Assembly (NCBI GenBank): GCA_046347625.1
Contig: JAXMFU010000002.1
Location: 62,001-126,000, forward strand
DNA length: 64,000 bases
DNA from: CAIMUS01 sp046347625
Lineage (GTDB): Bacteria; Pseudomonadota; Gammaproteobacteria; Competibacterales; Competibacteraceae
Direction of reading: 5' to 3'
This document shows positions 1 through 9,060 of this stretch, piece after piece. Position 1 is the first letter of the stretch, and each line of letters opens with the position of its first letter. The notes beneath the pieces were generated by a model. That model did not search any database. It was not told the DNA's origin and saw only the letters and a list, made by a program, of their open reading frames with translations. The position numbers were made by a program, and so were the translations under genes.

Positions 1-45
1 CCGACAGACGCTACCTGAACAAACTTGCGACCCAAGGATTTCATC

Positions 46-864
46 ATGACCGAACTGGCAACCCTTATCGAAGAGGCGTTCGAACAACGTCTCGAGTTCA
101 ATCCCGGCAATGTCCCCGGCAGCGTTGCCGAAGCCGTCAAGGAGGCGCTCGATCTGTTGGAGCAGGGCAAAGCCCGGGTGGCGGAAAAACACGACGGGGT
201 GTGGCGGGTCAATCAGTGGCTGAAAAAGGCGGTACTGCTGTCTTTTCGAATTCATGACAATACGATCATGCAGGGCGGTTATACCCGTTACTTCGATAAG
301 GTGCCGGCCAAGTATGCGCACTTCGACGCGGACGCGTTTCAGGCCGCCGGGGTGCGGGTCGTGCCGCCGGCCAGCGTCCGGTGCGGCTCCTATATCGCGC
401 CCGGCGTAATCCTGATGCCTTCGTATGTCAATCTCGGCGCTTATGTCGATTCCGGCACCATGGTGGATACCTGGGCGACGGTCGGTTCCTGCGCCCAGAT
501 CGGCAAGAATGTCCACCTGTCGGGCGGTGTCGGTATCGGCGGTGTGCTGGAACCGTTGCAGGCCGGCCCTACGATTATCGAAGATAACTGTTTTATCGGC
601 GCCCGCTCGGAAGTCGTTGAAGGCGTGATCGTCGAGGAAGGCGCGGTGCTCGGCATGGGCGTCTATATCGGTCAGAGCACCAAAATCTATAACCGCGCCA
701 CCGGTGAAATTCTGTACGGTCGGGTTCCCGCCGGTTCCGTGGTAGTGCCGGGGGCGTTGCCGGCGGCCGACGGCAGTCACAGCCTGTACTGCGCTGTGAT
801 TATCAAGCAGGTCGATGAAAAGACCCGTGGCAAGGTCGGTCTGAACGAACTGCTGCGGGATTGA
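46..864 (+). CDS. dapD: 2,3,4,5-tetrahydropyridine-2,6-dicarboxylate N-succinyltransferase
   Basis: Cytoplasmic enzyme of the succinylase branch of lysine/diaminopimelate synthesis; it transfers succinyl from succinyl-CoA to tetrahydrodipicolinate. The protein has 272 residues, close to the usual ~274 of the family. Residues ~100-240 form the hexapeptide-repeat left-handed beta helix (runs such as VGSCAQIGKNVHLSGGVGIG and IIEDNCFIGARSEV). The ATG at 46 is preceded by AAGGA; an in-frame TTG at 25 would add seven residues unlike the family N-terminus. dapE follows 8 nt downstream, so the two are co-transcribed successive-step genes. Confidence 0.97.
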   Translation: MTELATLIEEAFEQRLEFNPGNVPGSVAEAVKEALDLLEQGKARVAEKHDGVWRVNQWLKKAVLLSFRIHDNTIMQGGYTRYFDKVPAKYAHFDADAFQAAGVRVVPPASVRCGSYIAPGVILMPSYVNLGAYVDSGTMVDTWATVGSCAQIGKNVHLSGGVGIGGVLEPLQAGPTIIEDNCFIGARSEVVEGVIVEEGAVLGMGVYIGQSTKIYNRATGEILYGRVPAGSVVVPGALPAADGSHSLYCAVIIKQVDEKTRGKVGLNELLRD

Positions 865-872
865 CAGTGGTC

Positions 873-2033
873 ATGTCCGATACCCTGTCGCTGGCCATGG
901 AACTCATCGGTCGCCCCTCGGTGACGCCCAATGATGCCGGTTGCCAGGAAATCCTGCTCGAGCGGCTGATGGCGCTGGGTTTTCGCGCCGAATGCCTGCG
1001 CTCTGGCGCGGTGGATAATCTCTGGGCGCGCTATGGCGAGCGGGAACCTTTGCTGGTCTTTGCCGGCCATACCGATGTCGTGCCGCCCGGTCCGTTGGCA
1101 CAGTGGCATTCCGACCCGTTTACCCCCACCCTTCGGGACGGCTATCTGTACGGGCGGGGCGCGGCGGATATGAAAGGCAGCCTGGCGGCCATGATCACCG
1201 CCTGCGAACGTTTTCTGGCCGCGCATCCCCATCCTGCCGGCTCCATCGGCTTTCTGATCACCGGCGATGAGGAAGGCGAGGCGATAGACGGCACCGTCAA
1301 GGTCGTCGAGTTCCTGCAGGCGCGCGGCGAGCGTATCGATTACTGTCTGGTCGGCGAGCCGTCCAGCCATGCCCGGCTGGGTGATGAAGTCAAGAACGGT
1401 CGTCGTGGTTCGCTGAACGGCCGGCTGATCCTACGGGGCATAGGCGGGCATGTCGCCTATCCGCATCTGGTCAGGAATCCGATCCACGCTTGTGGACCGA
1501 TCGTCACCGCCCTGGCTGCCGAGGTCTGGGATCAGGGCGATGAATTTTTCCCACCGACCTCGTTGCAGATTTCCAATATCCATGCCGGTACCGGCACGGT
1601 GAATGTGGTGCCCGAAACCGTGGAAATGCTGTTCAACCTGCGTTTTTCCCCGGCAGTGACGGCGCCGGCCTTGCAGGCGCGGATCGAGCAGATCGTCGCG
1701 ACTGAAGTAATAAACGAAGAAATCAGGAACGGCAATGTGTTACAGTACGACCTCGAGTGGAAGCTATCTGGTTTGCCGTTCATCACCCCGCCTGGTGAGT
1801 TACTGGCGGCGGTGACCATAGCGGTTCGCGAGGAACTGGGTATCGAGCCCCGGGTTTCCACCGGCGGTGGCACGTCGGACGGGCGCTTTATCGCGCCGAC
1901 CGGCGCCCAGGTAGTCGAATTAGGCCCGGTGAATGCCACCATTCATAAGGTCGATGAAGGCGTAGCGGTGGAAGACCTGGACCGGCTGAGCCGGGTGTAT
2001 GAACATATTTTAAGCGAATTGGTGTGGCGTTAG
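873..2033 (+). CDS. dapE: succinyl-diaminopimelate desuccinylase
   Basis: M20 family di-zinc peptidase that removes succinate from N-succinyl-LL-diaminopimelate. Metal-binding signatures are visible: FAGHTDVVPPG near residue 65 (His ligand plus catalytic Asp), the GRGAADMKG loop (bridging Asp), TGDEEGEA (general base Glu and a Glu ligand) and a C-terminal STGGGTSDGRF with a late His in NATIHKVDE. The 386-residue length is normal. The ATG at 873 gives the family start MSDTLSLAMEL; an in-frame TTG at 861 overlaps the dapD stop and is less likely. Confidence 0.97.
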   Translation: MSDTLSLAMELIGRPSVTPNDAGCQEILLERLMALGFRAECLRSGAVDNLWARYGEREPLLVFAGHTDVVPPGPLAQWHSDPFTPTLRDGYLYGRGAADMKGSLAAMITACERFLAAHPHPAGSIGFLITGDEEGEAIDGTVKVVEFLQARGERIDYCLVGEPSSHARLGDEVKNGRRGSLNGRLILRGIGGHVAYPHLVRNPIHACGPIVTALAAEVWDQGDEFFPPTSLQISNIHAGTGTVNVVPETVEMLFNLRFSPAVTAPALQARIEQIVATEVINEEIRNGNVLQYDLEWKLSGLPFITPPGELLAAVTIAVREELGIEPRVSTGGGTSDGRFIAPTGAQVVELGPVNATIHKVDEGVAVEDLDRLSRVYEHILSELVWR

Positions 2034-2052
2034 TGCCTAGCTGGCTTTTGTA

Positions 2053-2072
2053 GGAGCGAGCCGGTTCGCTCC
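2053..2072. repeat. REP-like short palindrome (GTAGGAGCGAGC family)
   Basis: GGAGCGA and TCGCTCC arms are separated by six bases just after dapE. The core TAGGAGCGAGC recurs in the much longer perfect palindrome at 54956-55022 and partially near 9642, so it belongs to a dispersed REP-like family that usually sits after genes. Confidence 0.6.
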
Positions 2073-2172
2073 TCAGCAGACATAGGCAACGGGTGGAACC
2101 TCGGGGGATCAGACTTGTCTTTTGCAAGGAATTGATTTTTTGGAACGACATCTGGTCTAAGTAAGCATTATC

Positions 2173-2196
2173 GGGATCCGCGCCGACGCGGATCCC
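2173..2196. terminator. perfect 10-bp hairpin between dapE and the RRM gene
   Basis: GGGATCCGCG, loop CCGA, CGCGGATCCC. The stem is strong and perfect, followed only by TTGAAC, so it is not a textbook rho-independent terminator. It may stabilise the dapDE 3' end or belong to the RRM gene leader. The rest of 2034-2319 holds no credible gene. Confidence 0.4.
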
Positions 2197-2265
2197 TTGA
2201 ACTTCACTGTCAAGTGCGGTTCGCAGGAATTTGCCGTTCGACGGCAGATGGCTATCGATGAATGG

Positions 2266-2301
2266 GTGGTGAGTTACTCGATAGTGTTAGAGAATCACCA
2301 C
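2266..2301 (+). promoter_or_regulatory. possible structured 5' leader of the RRM gene
   Basis: GTGGTGA at 2266-2272 can pair with TCACCAC at 2295-2301, just before the Shine-Dalgarno-like GAGAG and the ATG at 2320. Another small hairpin (TGCCGT-TCG-ACGGCA) lies at about 2232-2246. RRM-protein mRNAs in bacteria are often cold- or auto-regulated through their leaders; a role here is inference. Confidence 0.3.
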
Positions 2302-2319
2302 GTTAGATGAGAGATGTGA

Positions 2320-2595
2320 ATGAATATTTATGTAGGTAATCTGCCGTACAATGTAAAGGAAGACGAGCTCCAGGCGATGTTTGAAGAGCATGGAAAGGTG
2401 ACAAGTGTCAGTCTGATCAAGGACAAGTACACGGGTCAGTCCAAAGGTTTTGGCTTTGTGGAAATGGACAAGCAGGCCGAGGCCGAGGCCGCCATCAAGG
2501 CGATCAATGGACGTGCCGTGAATGGAAGAGCTATCACCGCTAACGTAGCCCGTCCCCGCACCGAGCGTTCCGCCTCGAAGCCGAAATGGCGGTGA
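2320..2595 (+). CDS. RRM-domain RNA-binding protein
   Basis: Single RNA recognition motif of about 80 residues. RNP2 is IYVGNLPY at residues 2-9 and RNP1 is KGFGFVEM near residues 43-50; both carry the aromatic residues that stack on RNA. A short basic tail (SASKPKWR) follows. The 91-residue length matches the bacterial stand-alone RRM proteins seen in cyanobacteria and proteobacteria, thought to act as RNA chaperones in cold or stress adaptation. It is monocistronic, with a strong terminator 35 nt after the stop. Confidence 0.93.
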   Translation: MNIYVGNLPYNVKEDELQAMFEEHGKVTSVSLIKDKYTGQSKGFGFVEMDKQAEAEAAIKAINGRAVNGRAITANVARPRTERSASKPKWR

Positions 2596-2629
2596 CAGTG
2601 ACTATTTAGTGCAAGCAAAAGTTCAATCA

Positions 2630-2653
2630 AACTGGCGCCTTCGGGCGCCAGTT
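2630..2653 (+). terminator. terminator of the RRM gene
   Basis: Perfect 10-bp stem AACTGGCGCC / GGCGCCAGTT closed by a stable TTCG tetraloop, followed by CGTTTAT. It lies directly after the RRM stop codon. Confidence 0.8.
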
Positions 2654-2774
2654 CGTTTATAGAGGCGTCGAACTGTCGACGGTTGTTGTTATTGCTGCAC
2701 AACCTGGACATTCTCTTTGAGAGTGGGCATAGTTCAAAAGCAATTCAGTGCCGGCGTTCGACAGTAACAGTGCC

Positions 2775-5700
2775 ATGAACCCTATCGAAGTCTATCTCGA
2801 TCGACTCCAGCAAAATCTGCAAACCGGCCAGTCTACCGAGCATACCCACCGTTCGACGCTGCAAAGTCTGATTCAGAGCCTGCTGCCCGCGGCGCAGGTC
2901 CTCAATGAACCCCGTCATATTGCTTGTGGGGCGCCCGATTATGTGATTCAGCGCGGCGCCGAACCGCTGGGTTACCTCGAGGCTAAGGACATCGGCGAAA
3001 ACCTCGACAAAGTGCAAAAATCCGACCAGCTTGAACGCTATCGAGGTTCCCTTAATAATCTGATTCTCACCGATTATCTTGAATTTCGCTGGTTTCTGGA
3101 GGGTGAATATAAATCCGATATGACCGTGCGACTGGCTGAGGTCGACAGCAAAGGTCATCTGAAGCGGTTCCCCGAGCATTTCCCTGCCTTACAGACTCTG
3201 CTGGAAACTTTCGGCACCACACAAGCCATTACCCTGCGCAGCCCCGATGAACTGGCCGCAAAAATGGCGAAAATCGCCGGTCTGCTGCGGGATTCGATCG
3301 TGCGTGCCTATCGGCAGGAAGACCGGGACGGGAAACTACACCTCCAGCTCGAGAGCTTTCGCAGAGTCCTGCTCGACTATCTCATGCCGGAACCGTTTGC
3401 CGATATGTACGCGCAGACGATCTGTTATGGGCTGTTCGCCGCTAAATGCAGCGCAATGGGGCAAACCTTCTCCCGGATGCAGGCCGGCTATTATGTCCCC
3501 AAGACCAATCCCTTCCTGCGCAATCTGTTCAACCAGATTGCCGGAGTGGATCTGGACGATCGTCTGGTATGGATCGTCGAACATTTGGTCGCGGTGCTCA
3601 ATCGCGCCGATATCGCCGCCATTCTGGCCAATTTCGGCAGGCGCACCCGGCAAGAAGATCCGGTCGTGCATTTCTATGAGACCTTTCTGACGCAATACGA
3701 TCCCGCCTTGCGGGAAATGCGCGGGGTTTATTACACCCCGGAGCCGGTAGTTTCTTATATCGTGCGCTCGCTGGATGGGGTGCTGCGGCGCTCCTTCGGT
3801 CTTAAAGACGGGCTGGCGGACAGCAGTCGGCTGACACCGGATCTGCATAAAGTGCAGATTCTCGACCCGGCCACCGGTACCGGAACCTTTCTCTATGCGG
3901 TAATCGCTCGTATTTTCGAGCAGTTTCGCGCTGACAGAGGCTTGTGGTCAGGTTACGTCGCCCAGCATTTGCTGCCACGGGTGCATGGCTTCGAGTTACT
4001 GATGGCGCCTTATACCGTGGCGCACATGAAACTCGGATTGCAGTTGCAGGAGCTGGGTTACGATTTTCATGGCGATGAACGCTTGCGGGTATTTCTGACC
4101 AATACCCTGGACGAGCCGCATCACAGTGAGATGACACTGCTGGCCAAGTGGCTGTCGGACGAGGCCAATGCGGCCGGCGCGGTGAAGCAGGATATGCCGG
4201 TTATGGTTATCCTGGGTAATCCACCTTATTCCGGGCATTCGGCCAATAAGGGTGATTGGATTAATGATCTATTGCGTGGCATTGCCGGCGGCCGGAATGG
4301 AGGACAGCCCATTGCCAATTATTTTCAAGTGGACGGTCAGCCGCTCAAGGAGCGTAATCCAAAATGGGTGAATAATGATTATGTGAAGTTCATCCGTTTT
4401 GCTCATTGGCGGATTATGCAGACGGGTTACGGCGTATTGGGTTTTATCACCGATCATGGTTATCTGGATAATCCCACGTTTCGTGGCATGCGCCAGGCGC
4501 TGATGCGCGACTTCGACGAGATTTATCTGCTTGACCTTCACGGTAACAGCAGAAAGAAAGAAAAAACGCCGGCTGGTGACCCGGATAAAAATGTATTCGA
4601 TATTCAGCAAGGGGTAGCGATAGGGATATTCGTTAAATCCAGCCAGAACAATGAACAGCCAGCCAGAGTATTTCATGCAGAATTGTGGGGTGAGCGAAAG
4701 GAAAAGTATCAATGGTTGCTGGAAAACGAGTTGACCACGACGGCTTGGAAAGAATTAAAACCCCAGACTCCGTTTTATCTATTTATGCCACAGGATGGAA
4801 ATTTAAAGAAAGAGTATGACGCGGGGTGGAAGGTTACAGAGATAATGCCGGTCAATGTACTGGGTTTTCAAACTCATAGGGATAATTTTGCAATCAGTTT
4901 TGATAGAAAAGTCATAGAGCATCGGCTATTGGAAATGCTCGATTCAAAGATTGCAGATGTGGATTTTGCTGGAAAATATGGCTTGCGGGACAATCGAGAC
5001 TGGAAACTGAATGAAGCAAGAAACATATTACGCGAAGATAAGGAATGGAAGAATAAGATTATTAGCTGCTTGTATAGACCTTTCGATCAACGCTACTGCT
5101 ACTTTAGTGAAGTAGCCATGGATTATCCAAGACGAGAGTTAAAAATTCATGTTGCTGAAAAGAATAATTTATGTTTTAACTTTGTCAGGCAGACAAAGAT
5201 GAAGCCATGGCAACATGTACTAGCTTCAAAGTTGCTGGCTCCGGCAGTTTGTATTGAAGTTAAAGATGGTTCCAGTATTTTTCCACTTTATCTTTATTCA
5301 GAGCAAGAAGCCGGACTATTTGCAGCCCCCCACTCACACTCATTAGAACCTAAACGCCAACCCAATTTCTCTCCATGCTTTATTAAAGACATAGAGACTC
5401 GTCTCCCACTTCAGTTCATTCAAGAGGGTATTGGTGATCTGCAAACCACGGGGGGTCCCGAAGATATCTTCCATTATATGTACGCCGTATTCCACAGCCC
5501 CACTTATCGCCAGCGTTACGCCGAATTTCTCAAGATCGACTTCCCGCGCCTGCCACTGACCAGCGATATCAACCTGTTCCGTGAACTCGCCGTGCTGGGG
5601 CGGCAACTGGTTGGTATTCACCTAATGGAAGTGGATATTGAAAAAGCCAGCCATTATCCGGTGGCCGGTGATAACGAGATCGAAAAAGTCGACTATAAAG

Positions 5701-5933
5701 ATGAAAAGATATACATCAACAAGACTCAATACTTTAGCAATATAAAACCCGAAGTGTGGGAGTTTCATATTGGTGGCTATCAGGTCTGTCAGAAATGGTT
5801 GAAAGACCGCAAAGGACGTGTTTTAAGCTACGATGATTGCGAGCATTATCGCTATATTCTGGCAGCCATCGAGCGTACACTTATGCTGATGGAAGCCATC
5901 GATGAAGCTATTCCTGGATTTCCTTTGCCTTAA
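2775..5933 (+). CDS. single-chain type IIG/ISP-like restriction-modification enzyme
   Basis: A 1052-residue protein combining nuclease and N6-adenine methyltransferase. An N-terminal PD-(D/E)xK core is visible as GAPDYVI (~residue 52) and GYLEAKD (~68). Methyltransferase motif I is DPATGTGTF (~364) and the catalytic motif IV is NPPY (~481). The C-terminal ~450 residues should recognise the target. No helicase domain is seen, unlike LlaGI/LlaBIII-type ISP enzymes, and no partner gene is adjacent, so it would cut and methylate alone. The ATG at 2775 is preferred over the GTG at 2748, though neither has a clear ribosome-binding site. Bases ~4600-5340 are distinctly AT-rich compared with both ends, suggesting an exchanged specificity module. 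Confidence 0.88.
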   Translation: MNPIEVYLDRLQQNLQTGQSTEHTHRSTLQSLIQSLLPAAQVLNEPRHIACGAPDYVIQRGAEPLGYLEAKDIGENLDKVQKSDQLERYRGSLNNLILTDYLEFRWFLEGEYKSDMTVRLAEVDSKGHLKRFPEHFPALQTLLETFGTTQAITLRSPDELAAKMAKIAGLLRDSIVRAYRQEDRDGKLHLQLESFRRVLLDYLMPEPFADMYAQTICYGLFAAKCSAMGQTFSRMQAGYYVPKTNPFLRNLFNQIAGVDLDDRLVWIVEHLVAVLNRADIAAILANFGRRTRQEDPVVHFYETFLTQYDPALREMRGVYYTPEPVVSYIVRSLDGVLRRSFGLKDGLADSSRLTPDLHKVQILDPATGTGTFLYAVIARIFEQFRADRGLWSGYVAQHLLPRVHGFELLMAPYTVAHMKLGLQLQELGYDFHGDERLRVFLTNTLDEPHHSEMTLLAKWLSDEANAAGAVKQDMPVMVILGNPPYSGHSANKGDWINDLLRGIAGGRNGGQPIANYFQVDGQPLKERNPKWVNNDYVKFIRFAHWRIMQTGYGVLGFITDHGYLDNPTFRGMRQALMRDFDEIYLLDLHGNSRKKEKTPAGDPDKNVFDIQQGVAIGIFVKSSQNNEQPARVFHAELWGERKEKYQWLLENELTTTAWKELKPQTPFYLFMPQDGNLKKEYDAGWKVTEIMPVNVLGFQTHRDNFAISFDRKVIEHRLLEMLDSKIADVDFAGKYGLRDNRDWKLNEARNILREDKEWKNKIISCLYRPFDQRYCYFSEVAMDYPRRELKIHVAEKNNLCFNFVRQTKMKPWQHVLASKLLAPAVCIEVKDGSSIFPLYLYSEQEAGLFAAPHSHSLEPKRQPNFSPCFIKDIETRLPLQFIQEGIGDLQTTGGPEDIFHYMYAVFHSPTYRQRYAEFLKIDFPRLPLTSDINLFRELAVLGRQLVGIHLMEVDIEKASHYPVAGDNEIEKVDYKDEKIYINKTQYFSNIKPEVWEFHIGGYQVCQKWLKDRKGRVLSYDDCEHYRYILAAIERTLMLMEAIDEAIPGFPLP

Positions 5934-5951
5934 GTCAAGCAAACAGGCTAT

Positions 5952-5980
5952 TTGCCGGCGAGGACGCCGGCACTCCCAGG
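5952..5980. repeat. GCCGGCG..CGCCGGC..CTCCCAGG dispersed repeat, copy 1
   Basis: TTGCCGGCGAGGACGCCGGC followed by ACTCCCAGG. It contains a GCCGGCG/CGCCGGC hairpin. Near-identical copies lie at 22886-22914 and in reverse orientation at about 58521-58547. This copy sits between two convergent genes, where it could act as a transcription block. Confidence 0.7.
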
Positions 5981-5982
5981 CA

Positions 5983-6780
5983 TTACTTGAGAAACGGCTG
6001 CAACAATAACCAATGCAGTCCTACCGAACGGCGATCTCGAAAAATCTCGAGCCCGATGGTCATGCCGGTATGACCTTCGCGAGGCTGCGCCCGGTAAGTC
6101 CCGAATAAACGATCCCACCAGGGCAGGTTGAAACCGAAATTACTGTCGGTTTCATTCCGCTGGATGGAATGATGCACCCGGTGCATATCGGGAGTGACGA
6201 CAAGTAGCCGTAACCACGATTCCAACCCGGCGGGTACTTGCACATTGCTGTGATTGAACATGGCGGTGGCATTGAGAATGACCTCGAACAGCAATACCGC
6301 CACTGCCGGCGCACCCAGCACTATTACCACGGCAATTTTGAGCAGCATCGACAGCACGATCTCGAAGGGATGAAAGCGCAGGGCCGTGGTTACATCGATA
6401 TTCGTATCGCTATGGTGGACCCGATGTAAACGCCATAGCAGAGGTATTTTATGGAAGACGACGTGCTGCGCATAAATAACCAAGTCCAGCAACAGCAGCG
6501 AGGCAATACAGGCGAACCAGAAAGGCATCTTTACCTGGTTGAACAGCCCCCAGCCCTGATCCTGTGCCTTGGCGGCGACACCGACCGCCAGAATCGGCAG
6601 CAGCCAACGCAAGACTACGCTGTCTACGATTACAATGCCCAGATTGGCCGGCCAACGTCGGAGGCGGGATAAGGTCAGGGAACGGCGCGGTCGCCGCCAT
6701 TCCCATAGCGCCATTAACAGCAGGACCACCAGAAAGCAGCTCAGGCGGACCGCCGGTTCGTGTTCTAACAGAATAGTCAT
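5983..6780 (-). CDS. sterol desaturase / fatty acid hydroxylase family membrane protein
   Basis: Integral membrane non-haem di-iron oxygenase family of 265 residues. The histidine clusters are present in order: AQHVVFH, LHRVHH and, later, MHRVHH, which together bind the two irons. Hydrophobic segments flank them. Family members hydroxylate or desaturate lipids (carotenoids, sterols, fatty acids); the substrate cannot be told from sequence. It is divergent from the DedA-PAP2 gene, 145 bp away, so both could concern membrane lipids, but that is inference. Confidence 0.9.
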   Translation of the reverse strand: MTILLEHEPAVRLSCFLVVLLLMALWEWRRPRRSLTLSRLRRWPANLGIVIVDSVVLRWLLPILAVGVAAKAQDQGWGLFNQVKMPFWFACIASLLLLDLVIYAQHVVFHKIPLLWRLHRVHHSDTNIDVTTALRFHPFEIVLSMLLKIAVVIVLGAPAVAVLLFEVILNATAMFNHSNVQVPAGLESWLRLLVVTPDMHRVHHSIQRNETDSNFGFNLPWWDRLFGTYRAQPREGHTGMTIGLEIFRDRRSVGLHWLLLQPFLK

Positions 6781-6925
6781 AAAATGGCTAAGCAGTACAA
6801 GTAACGGAAAATAGATAATTTGACTCTAACGTAACTTGTAAATGCACCAGCCCTAAAGGTTATATACTGCTCGCATTGCTATCCGAAAGATCCGAAGCCT
6901 CCCCCGGTGGCAGCGACGAGAAGCC

Positions 6926-8920
6926 ATGCTATCCGACTTCCTGAACCTGATTCTACAATGGGTTGCCGCCCATCCTGGCTGGATGGGACTGATCGTATTC
7001 CTGACGGCTATGGGTGAATCCCTGGCGGTGGTCGGCCTGATCCTGCCCGGCGCCGCCATGATGGTCGGGTTCGGGGCATTGATCGCCCTGGGCCACCTGG
7101 AATTCTGGTCGACCTGGGCCTGGGCGGTGGTCGGCGCGATTGTCGGTGATGGCTTGAGTTTCTGGCTGGGGCGTACTTTCCATCAGCAACTGCGACAACG
7201 CCGGCCGTTTTCAAGCCATCCGGACATCGTCGATCGGGCTGTGACATTCTTCCAGGCACACGGCGGTAAGAGTGTATTGCTGGGCCGCTTTATCGGACCG
7301 TTGCGGCCGGTGATTCCTGCCGTCGCCGGGATGCTGGATATGCCCGTAGGGCTTTTTCTACTGGTCAATATCGGCTCGGCCTTGTTGTGGGCGCCGGCCT
7401 ATCTACTGCCCGGAATGGCGTTCGGTGCCTCGCTGGAACTGGCGGCCCAGGTGACCGGGCGGCTGGTGGTATTACTGCTCCTGCTGCTTTCTCTACTTGG
7501 ATTGACCGCCTGGCTGGTGCGTTATCTGTTCCGCCGGCTGCAACCTCATGTCCAGGACTGGTTGAAGCGCTTTCTTCTCTGGAGCCGGGATCATCCCCTG
7601 CTGAGTTTTATCGGTCATTCCCTATTGGACCCCGAACAAGACGAAATCCGGGGACTGAGCATGGTTGCCCTGCTGCTGTTGAGCGGCCTCGTCTTTATAG
7701 CGCTGCTGCTGTTTGCCGTCGATCAGCGTCTGCCCACCACGCTGGATCTTTATCTGTATCATTTCTTCCAAAGCCTGCGTACTCCCTGGGTCGATCGACT
7801 GATGGTTGCCTGCACCGAACTGGGCGATGCTCCCGTCAAACTGGCCCTGGCATTAACCGTATTCGCCTGGCTGCTTTGGCAGCGGGCACGCCTCGCGGCG
7901 CTGCACTGGTTGGCCGCCCTGGGCTTCGGGCTGGCGATTGCGACGCTTCTAAAGTGGCTGTTTCAAGTACCACGCCCGATGGTAACGCTCGACAACGGTC
8001 TGTTCAGCTATGCTTTCCCCTCCAACCATGCGGCGCTGACCACGATTCTGTTCGGTTTTCTGGCGGTGCTGATCGCCCGTGAGTTACCGCCGGCCAAGCG
8101 CTGGCTGCCCTATCTGGGAGCCACCCTGCTGGTCGTATCGGTAGCCTTTTCCCGGCTGTATCTGGGTGCACAATGGTTCACCGATACCCTGGGAGGGATC
8201 AGCCTGGGCGTGGCCTGGGTCGCGCTATTGGGCCTGGCCTATTCCCGCCATCGCTTGGTGTCGTTGTCCTACCGGAGTCTGCTGGCCGTCAGTCTGCTGG
8301 CGGTGCTGGCCGCCTATCTGGGACACAGAATGTTGCATCAGGAGCAGGAACTGGCACGTTACCAGCCGCAGCCCAATTTGCGGATCATGGCCAGGGATGC
8401 GTGGTGGCGCGGAGACTGGCGACAATTCCCGACCCAGCGCCTGGATTGGCAGGGTAATCGCCGTCAAGCGCTGCTGTTGCAGTGGGCCGCCCCCTTGCCG
8501 GTGTTAAAGCAACGCCTGCACGCTGCCGGCTGGCAGATACCGCCGCCATTGACCTGGCAAAGGGCATTGCAGTGGCTGAACCCTCAGGTGCAACTGGCGC
8601 AGTTACCGGTATTGCCGCGGCTCCATGATGGTCACCCGGAAACCCTGGTGATGGTGCATCCAGGTACGACAGTGACCCGTCGTTGGGTGCTCCAATGCTG
8701 GGATTCCGAAACCCGTTTGGAACCGGGGTATACGCCGCTTTGGCTGTGCGGTCTAAGTCTGCAAACTCTGCAACACCGCCTGGCCTTTTTCAACCTGGCG
8801 GTCGATGCGCCCGGTACGCCGGTGTCCTGGGATTTACTCCAGCCCGCCCTGTTGGGTTTGCGGCAGCAGTCCCTCGCCCTGCCGGAACAACGGCCAACTT
8901 TACTGTTGCTCAGCGATTGA
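6926..8920 (+). CDS. DedA / PAP2 phosphatase / LssY-C fusion protein
   Basis: A 664-residue membrane protein with three modules. Residues ~1-200 are a DedA (SNARE-associated) domain with the GESLAVVGLILPG and LGRFIGPLRP signatures. Residues ~255-450 are a PAP2 lipid phosphatase with motif 1 KWLFQVPRP and motif 2 FPSNHA. The C-terminal ~480-640 matches LssY-C proteins. PAP2 motif 3, normally SR-x5-H-x3-D, reads SRLYLGAQWFTD: the nucleophilic His is Gln (codon CAA). If this pattern holds, the phosphatase may be inactive or altered. Such fusions are thought to act in phospholipid or undecaprenyl phosphate metabolism and flipping. Confidence 0.9.
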   Translation: MLSDFLNLILQWVAAHPGWMGLIVFLTAMGESLAVVGLILPGAAMMVGFGALIALGHLEFWSTWAWAVVGAIVGDGLSFWLGRTFHQQLRQRRPFSSHPDIVDRAVTFFQAHGGKSVLLGRFIGPLRPVIPAVAGMLDMPVGLFLLVNIGSALLWAPAYLLPGMAFGASLELAAQVTGRLVVLLLLLLSLLGLTAWLVRYLFRRLQPHVQDWLKRFLLWSRDHPLLSFIGHSLLDPEQDEIRGLSMVALLLLSGLVFIALLLFAVDQRLPTTLDLYLYHFFQSLRTPWVDRLMVACTELGDAPVKLALALTVFAWLLWQRARLAALHWLAALGFGLAIATLLKWLFQVPRPMVTLDNGLFSYAFPSNHAALTTILFGFLAVLIARELPPAKRWLPYLGATLLVVSVAFSRLYLGAQWFTDTLGGISLGVAWVALLGLAYSRHRLVSLSYRSLLAVSLLAVLAAYLGHRMLHQEQELARYQPQPNLRIMARDAWWRGDWRQFPTQRLDWQGNRRQALLLQWAAPLPVLKQRLHAAGWQIPPPLTWQRALQWLNPQVQLAQLPVLPRLHDGHPETLVMVHPGTTVTRRWVLQCWDSETRLEPGYTPLWLCGLSLQTLQHRLAFFNLAVDAPGTPVSWDLLQPALLGLRQQSLALPEQRPTLLLLSD

Positions 8921-8946
8921 AGAGCGGGAATAATTTCGAGATGAAC

Positions 8947-9020
8947 AGCGGCGGGACGCCGCTGCTATCTTTCAGCGGCGGGACGCCGCTGCTATCTTTC
9001 AGCGGCGGGACGCCGCTGCC
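8947..9020. repeat. three tandem 27-bp hairpin repeats
   Basis: Copies start at 8947, 8974 and 9001, the last truncated. Each contains AGCGGCGGGACGCCGCT, a 7-bp stem with a GGA loop, followed by GCTATCTTTC. The array fills the gap between the DedA-PAP2 stop and the ribosome-binding site of the next gene, a typical position for REP-type mRNA-stabilising or attenuating hairpins. Confidence 0.85.
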
Positions 9021-9060
9021 ACTATGATCGATCCAGCTTGCCGCTACCCGGAGGAAACCC

